A DNA stretch of 64,000 nucleotides from JAIESQ01 sp964495375 (GTDB lineage: Bacteria; Planctomycetota; Planctomycetia; Pirellulales; JAEUIK01): assembly GCA_964495375.1 (NCBI GenBank), contig CAZBWM010000009.1, positions 1-64,000 on the forward strand, given 5' to 3'. Below the pieces are notes generated by a model that did not search any database, was not told where the DNA came from, and saw only the letters and a list, made by a program, of their open reading frames with translations. Below are positions 61,027-64,000 of this stretch, in pieces (within the stretch, counting starts at the first letter, position 1; each line of letters opens with the position of its first letter). The translations under genes and the position numbers were made by a program.

Positions 61027-61611
61027 ATGGCGCCACTTGCCGCCTGGAATACTCTGCTGCTGGCCGCGGGGGCGGCCTTCGCCCAAGAAGACTTGGGGGC
61101 GATTGGCTCCGGAGTGGCCGCGGCGCGCGGCGTCGGCATCTGGTGGATCGCGCTGGCAGGCTGCTTTATCGGCAGCTACGTCGCCGATCTGCTGTGGTAC
61201 GTAATGGGACGCGCGGGGGGGCGATGGGCGTTAGAACGACCGCCACTGCGCTGGATAATGAATCGGGAACAACTCGCCCGGGCCGAGGCTTGGTTCGCTC
61301 GGCGTGGCATGTGGACGATTGTGCTGTGCCGGTTTGTACCCGGGGCGAGCACGCCGTTGCAGTTCGCCACCGGGGCGCTGAACGTTCCGCTCAAGACGGC
61401 GCTGGGCTACTTTGCTTTGGCGACTTGTGCGCATGTGCCCGTGCTGTTTGGCATGGCTTATCTGGTAGGAGAACTCGCGCTCGAGTACTTGCCGATCTAC
61501 CATCGCTGGGGTTTGTTGGTTGCCGCGGCATTGGCCATCGCGGTCTGGCTGGTCTTGCGCGCGGCGGAGCGCTGGCTAACTCAGCACGAACTGCGAGCTT
61601 CAGACTCTTAG
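61027..61611 (+). CDS. DedA-family membrane protein
   Basis: This 194-residue member of the DedA/SNARE-associated family consists of polytopic inner-membrane proteins linked to lipid (undecaprenyl-phosphate or phospholipid) transport across the membrane. Family features are GCFIGSYVADLLWYVMGRAGG (split here over a helix break), then FARRGMWTIVLCRFVPG with the conserved Arg, TPLQFATGALNVPLKTALGY, and FGMAYLVGEL. The ATG at 61027 is preferred; a GTG at 60943 would add 28 basic residues. If DedA here recycles undecaprenyl-phosphate, it fits next to a cluster of lipid-linked sugar transferases, though that link is inference. Confidence 0.86.
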   Translation: MAPLAAWNTLLLAAGAAFAQEDLGAIGSGVAAARGVGIWWIALAGCFIGSYVADLLWYVMGRAGGRWALERPPLRWIMNREQLARAEAWFARRGMWTIVLCRFVPGASTPLQFATGALNVPLKTALGYFALATCAHVPVLFGMAYLVGELALEYLPIYHRWGLLVAAALAIAVWLVLRAAERWLTQHELRASDS

Positions 61612-61670
61612 ACCAAGCGCGATCGTAGCGACGCGTCCTCACCATTCACCAAGGCCCCTCGCCGGGCCTG

Positions 61671-63029
61671 CTACAGCAATTCGCGCGGCACTTCGCCCCC
61701 AGGCACCAGGTGCGTGGGGCGCCCCGAGGGGTCGATCACCGTGTCGTCGGTCCGCAAGCCCAACGCGTGGTAGACGATCGCGCAGAAATCTTCGACGCCC
61801 ACCTTGCGCGAGGTGGGATACTCGGCCTTGTCGTTTGTCGAGCCAATCACCTGACCGTGACGGTAGCCACCGCCGGCGACGAGCACGCTTTGGGCCTGCG
61901 GCCAATGATCGCGGCCGGCGTCCTTATTGATGCGCGGCGTGCGGCCAAATTCGCCCGCCGAAACCACTAGCGTGTTCTCGAGCAATCCGCGGTCGGCCAG
62001 ATCCTGAATCAGCACGCCGACGGCGCGATCGTGCCGGGGCATCTTGTTGTCGAGCCCTCCCTTCAGGTTGCCGTGATCGTCCCAGTAGCCCGTGTTGAGC
62101 GACACGTAGCGCACGCCTGCCTCGACGAGCCGCCGCGCGAGCAGCGCCTGCGCGCCCCAGCCATCGCCGTAACGGGCACGGGTGCGCTCGTCCTCGCGCT
62201 CGAGATTGAAAGCCTCGCGAATCTGCCCGGAGAGCACGATGTCGACTGCCTGTTGATCGACCGAGTCGAGATGCGAGAAATCGGCGTTGGCGTCGAGCCG
62301 CCGCCGCAGCGTGTCGAACTGCCGCTGCAAAGACACGCGGTTGAGCACGCGATCCTGACTGAGTCCGTCGACGAGCGCAAAGCTCTTGTCGTCTCCGGTG
62401 GGCAACCGCCCAGCCTCGTTGCCGTAGCTGAAGTCACCGTAGCCGAACGGATTGTGCGCGACGCCGAGCCAGGCGGCGCCGTGGTAGCCGAAACCGCCAT
62501 CGTTCATGTTCACCGCATCGAGCGCGCCGTGCTGCCGCGGACCAAGCAACTGCGAGCTGATCGCCCCCATTGAGGGCTGGCGCGGGGCACGGTCGGAACC
62601 GTTGGCCCCCAACCTCCCGGTGAGCATCCAGTGCGCGGCCGCCCAATGGTCGCTATTCTCGTGCGAGAAACTGCGGATCACGGTGCACTTATCCATCACC
62701 TTGGCTTGCTCGGGGCAGAGCTCGCAGACGTCGAGCCCTGGAAGCGCCGAAGCGATCGGCTTGTAGGGACCGCGCACCTCGGCCGGCGCGTCGGGCTTCA
62801 TGTCGAACGTGTCGAGCTGCGAAGGGCCCCCGTGTTGCCAGATTAAGATCACCGAGCGCGGCGAGGTGCGCCGAGTGGCGCTGCCGGCCTGCGTGGCGCC
62901 GCGCGCCTGGGAGCGCAGCAGCGCCGGCATCGACAAGCCAAACAGGCTGAGTGAGCCAATCTCGATGAAGCGCCGCCGGCTGACCCCGTCGCAGAGCCGC
63001 GCGCTGGCGGTATCGTGGATACGTAGCAT
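61671..63029 (-). CDS. DUF1501 protein, Tat-exported
   Basis: This 452-residue DUF1501 protein has a twin-arginine signal (GVSRRRFIEIGSLSLFGLSM). Family blocks are VILIWQHGGPSQLDTFDMKP, VVSAGEFGRTPRIN and GRDHWPQAQSVLVAGGG. It differs from the other three in lacking a neighbouring DUF1549 partner in the window. ATG at 63027-63029 is chosen because it is closest to the signal; the frame is open to 63134. It is convergent with the DedA gene (59 bases between stops). Function unknown. Confidence 0.92.
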   Translation of the reverse strand: MLRIHDTASARLCDGVSRRRFIEIGSLSLFGLSMPALLRSQARGATQAGSATRRTSPRSVILIWQHGGPSQLDTFDMKPDAPAEVRGPYKPIASALPGLDVCELCPEQAKVMDKCTVIRSFSHENSDHWAAAHWMLTGRLGANGSDRAPRQPSMGAISSQLLGPRQHGALDAVNMNDGGFGYHGAAWLGVAHNPFGYGDFSYGNEAGRLPTGDDKSFALVDGLSQDRVLNRVSLQRQFDTLRRRLDANADFSHLDSVDQQAVDIVLSGQIREAFNLEREDERTRARYGDGWGAQALLARRLVEAGVRYVSLNTGYWDDHGNLKGGLDNKMPRHDRAVGVLIQDLADRGLLENTLVVSAGEFGRTPRINKDAGRDHWPQAQSVLVAGGGYRHGQVIGSTNDKAEYPTSRKVGVEDFCAIVYHALGLRTDDTVIDPSGRPTHLVPGGEVPRELL

Positions 63030-63694
63030 CGCAATGTCCCTGTCCGAAGGGCCTGAACTTCGTAGGCTGGTCCGACGCACGGCGGGGGCGCCTGGGTCAG
63101 GGCGCATCGCGTCGGCAGGGGGCCTGGACCCCACAGGCTAAATGGTATCCCACCGCGCGGGGCTCAAGCAACCTCATTCCAAGACTCTCTCCGAATTCCA
63201 AATTTGCTCCGAGTTTTCTGACTTGATCCGCTGACCGCCCGCAGTGCCATTGGGTAAGGCGCTCTGGCAGCAGCCATGCGCGGCGCGCCAAGGTCTTCCA
63301 CTCCCGCGGCAAACCACACTCCGCATCGCTCGCGAATCGGCGCCGACTGCGCACTGGTAGAGCCGGCTAATCCCGCGGCACACAACCGAACCCGATCAGA
63401 AGCCAGCGTCTCTAAACGGATCGCCGCGCCGGAGCCAAGGGCACCCGACCCAAAGCCCATTCCAGTTCGAGCTTCTCCGCTGGCACCGACCCCGCAACCA
63501 GTGGCAGGCAGGAATTCGCCATAGCTCGCCGCCACCCCGCACCCGCATTGAAAATCCCCGAACTTGCTGGTCTACTTCCCTCTCTTGAATGTCAGGGCAG
63601 GCCTCCCTGACCGCCCGGGGGAATCTCCGCTCCCAGACCGTGTCGCGGCTGGCGTTTTCCCCCACCGCCCGCCCGTTTTTCGGACCCGTCATTG
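63030..63694. other. Intergenic region between divergent genes
   Basis: This 665-base gap lies between the DUF1501 gene (minus) and the isoleucyl-tRNA synthetase gene (plus). It contains several small open frames of biased composition, none convincing. I see no T-box leader, no tRNA and no strong hairpin, but a detailed RNA fold was not possible. Confidence 0.5.
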
Positions 63695-64000
63695 ATGTTT
63701 GATCCCGTCGCCGGCAGTACCAGTTTTCCGCAACTCGAACAGCGCGTGATCGACTTTTGGCGCGAGCAAGGCATCTACGAGAAATCGCTCCAGCGCCGCC
63801 GCACGGCGGGCGCCCCGCGATTCGTTTTCTACGAAGGGCCGCCGACCGCCAACGGGCTGCCCCACCCGGGCCACTGCCTCACGCGGGCGATCAAAGACCT
63901 TTTCCCCCGCTACCGCACCATGCGGGGCTACCTCTGCGAACGCAAAGCCGGCTGGGACACGCACGGCCTGCCCGTCGAAGTCGAGGTCTGCAAAGAGCTG
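63695..64000 (+). CDS. ileS: Isoleucyl-tRNA synthetase, N-terminal part (runs off the window)
   Basis: Only the first 102 codons are in the window, with no stop, so this is the 5' part of a gene of about 1,000 codons or more. The start MFDPVAGSTSFPQLEQRVI and the block FVFYEGPPTANGLPHPGHCL are typical of class-I isoleucyl-tRNA synthetases; HPGH is the HIGH-type ATP-binding motif. It continues with LTRAIKDLFPRYRTMRGYL and GWDTHGLPVEVEVCKEL, the conserved signature of IleS/ValS/LeuS. The composition (NGLPHPGH) points to the eukaryote-like type of IleS rather than the E. coli type. It attaches isoleucine to tRNA in the cytoplasm. Confidence 0.93.
   Translation, partial: MFDPVAGSTSFPQLEQRVIDFWREQGIYEKSLQRRRTAGAPRFVFYEGPPTANGLPHPGHCLTRAIKDLFPRYRTMRGYLCERKAGWDTHGLPVEVEVCKEL

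Noticed and set aside
63164..63535. Minus-strand frame of 123 codons before ileS
   Set aside because: Biased Gly/Ala/Ser/Arg composition with no motif; treated as non-coding.
1..64000. Search for tRNA, rRNA, CRISPR arrays, transposases and prophage genes
   Set aside because: None was seen by eye; no CCA-ended cloverleaf, no regular spaced repeats and no transposase or integrase motifs.

Overview
The window is about 64 kb of GC-rich DNA from a planctomycete. The gene content points to the order Pirellulales or a close relative. The evidence is three DUF1549/DUF1553 proteins (PSCyt2/PSD1, two of them with a PSCyt1 haem domain), four DUF1501 proteins, several sulfatases, many PQQ-type beta-propellers and small planctomycete-type membrane proteins. 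No rRNA, tRNA, CRISPR array or transposase gene was seen. Functions are read from motifs by eye, with no database search.

Left part (0.1-9 kb). This holds a small lipoprotein with a very clear terminator, an ECF sigma factor with its likely membrane anti-sigma partner, a second lipoprotein, a secreted PQQ-like propeller, a DUF3500 protein, an AlkA-type DNA glycosylase with a lysine-rich repeat tail, and an SMP-30/gluconolactonase-like enzyme. Next come a 64-residue membrane protein and an 89-residue orphan Fis-type DNA-binding protein. Both of these have a convincing -24/-12 (sigma-54) promoter with the same core.

9-14 kb. A likely minus-strand operon encodes two secreted formylglycine-type sulfatases and a carboxylesterase, a set suited to stripping sulfate and ester groups from a polysaccharide.

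14-61 kb. This is the unusual part. Four paralogous multi-pass membrane proteins (named P1-P4 here, at 14.6, 32.0, 41.5 and 52.1 kb) share three motifs that I cannot place in a named family; they look like divergent GT-C glycosyltransferases. Three of the four have an SGNH hydrolase gene next door. Around them lie three more GT-C-type proteins, two membrane-fused AlkP/sulfatase-like enzymes with threonine at the nucleophile position, two soluble AlkP-superfamily phosphodiesterases, two tiny membrane proteins sharing an AYIGPDTLLP motif, two membrane-anchored PQQ propellers and three DUF1549-DUF1501 pairs. The stretch 14.6-33.9 kb is organised as a mirror image about position 25.49 kb. My working inference is a system that builds or remodels a cell-surface glycoconjugate, with lipid-linked sugar transferases, phospho- or sulfo-transferases/hydrolases and acyl-group enzymes acting outside the cytoplasmic membrane. 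This is not proven.

Right end (61-64 kb). A DedA-family membrane protein, a fourth DUF1501 protein and the first 102 codons of an isoleucyl-tRNA synthetase gene, which runs off the window.
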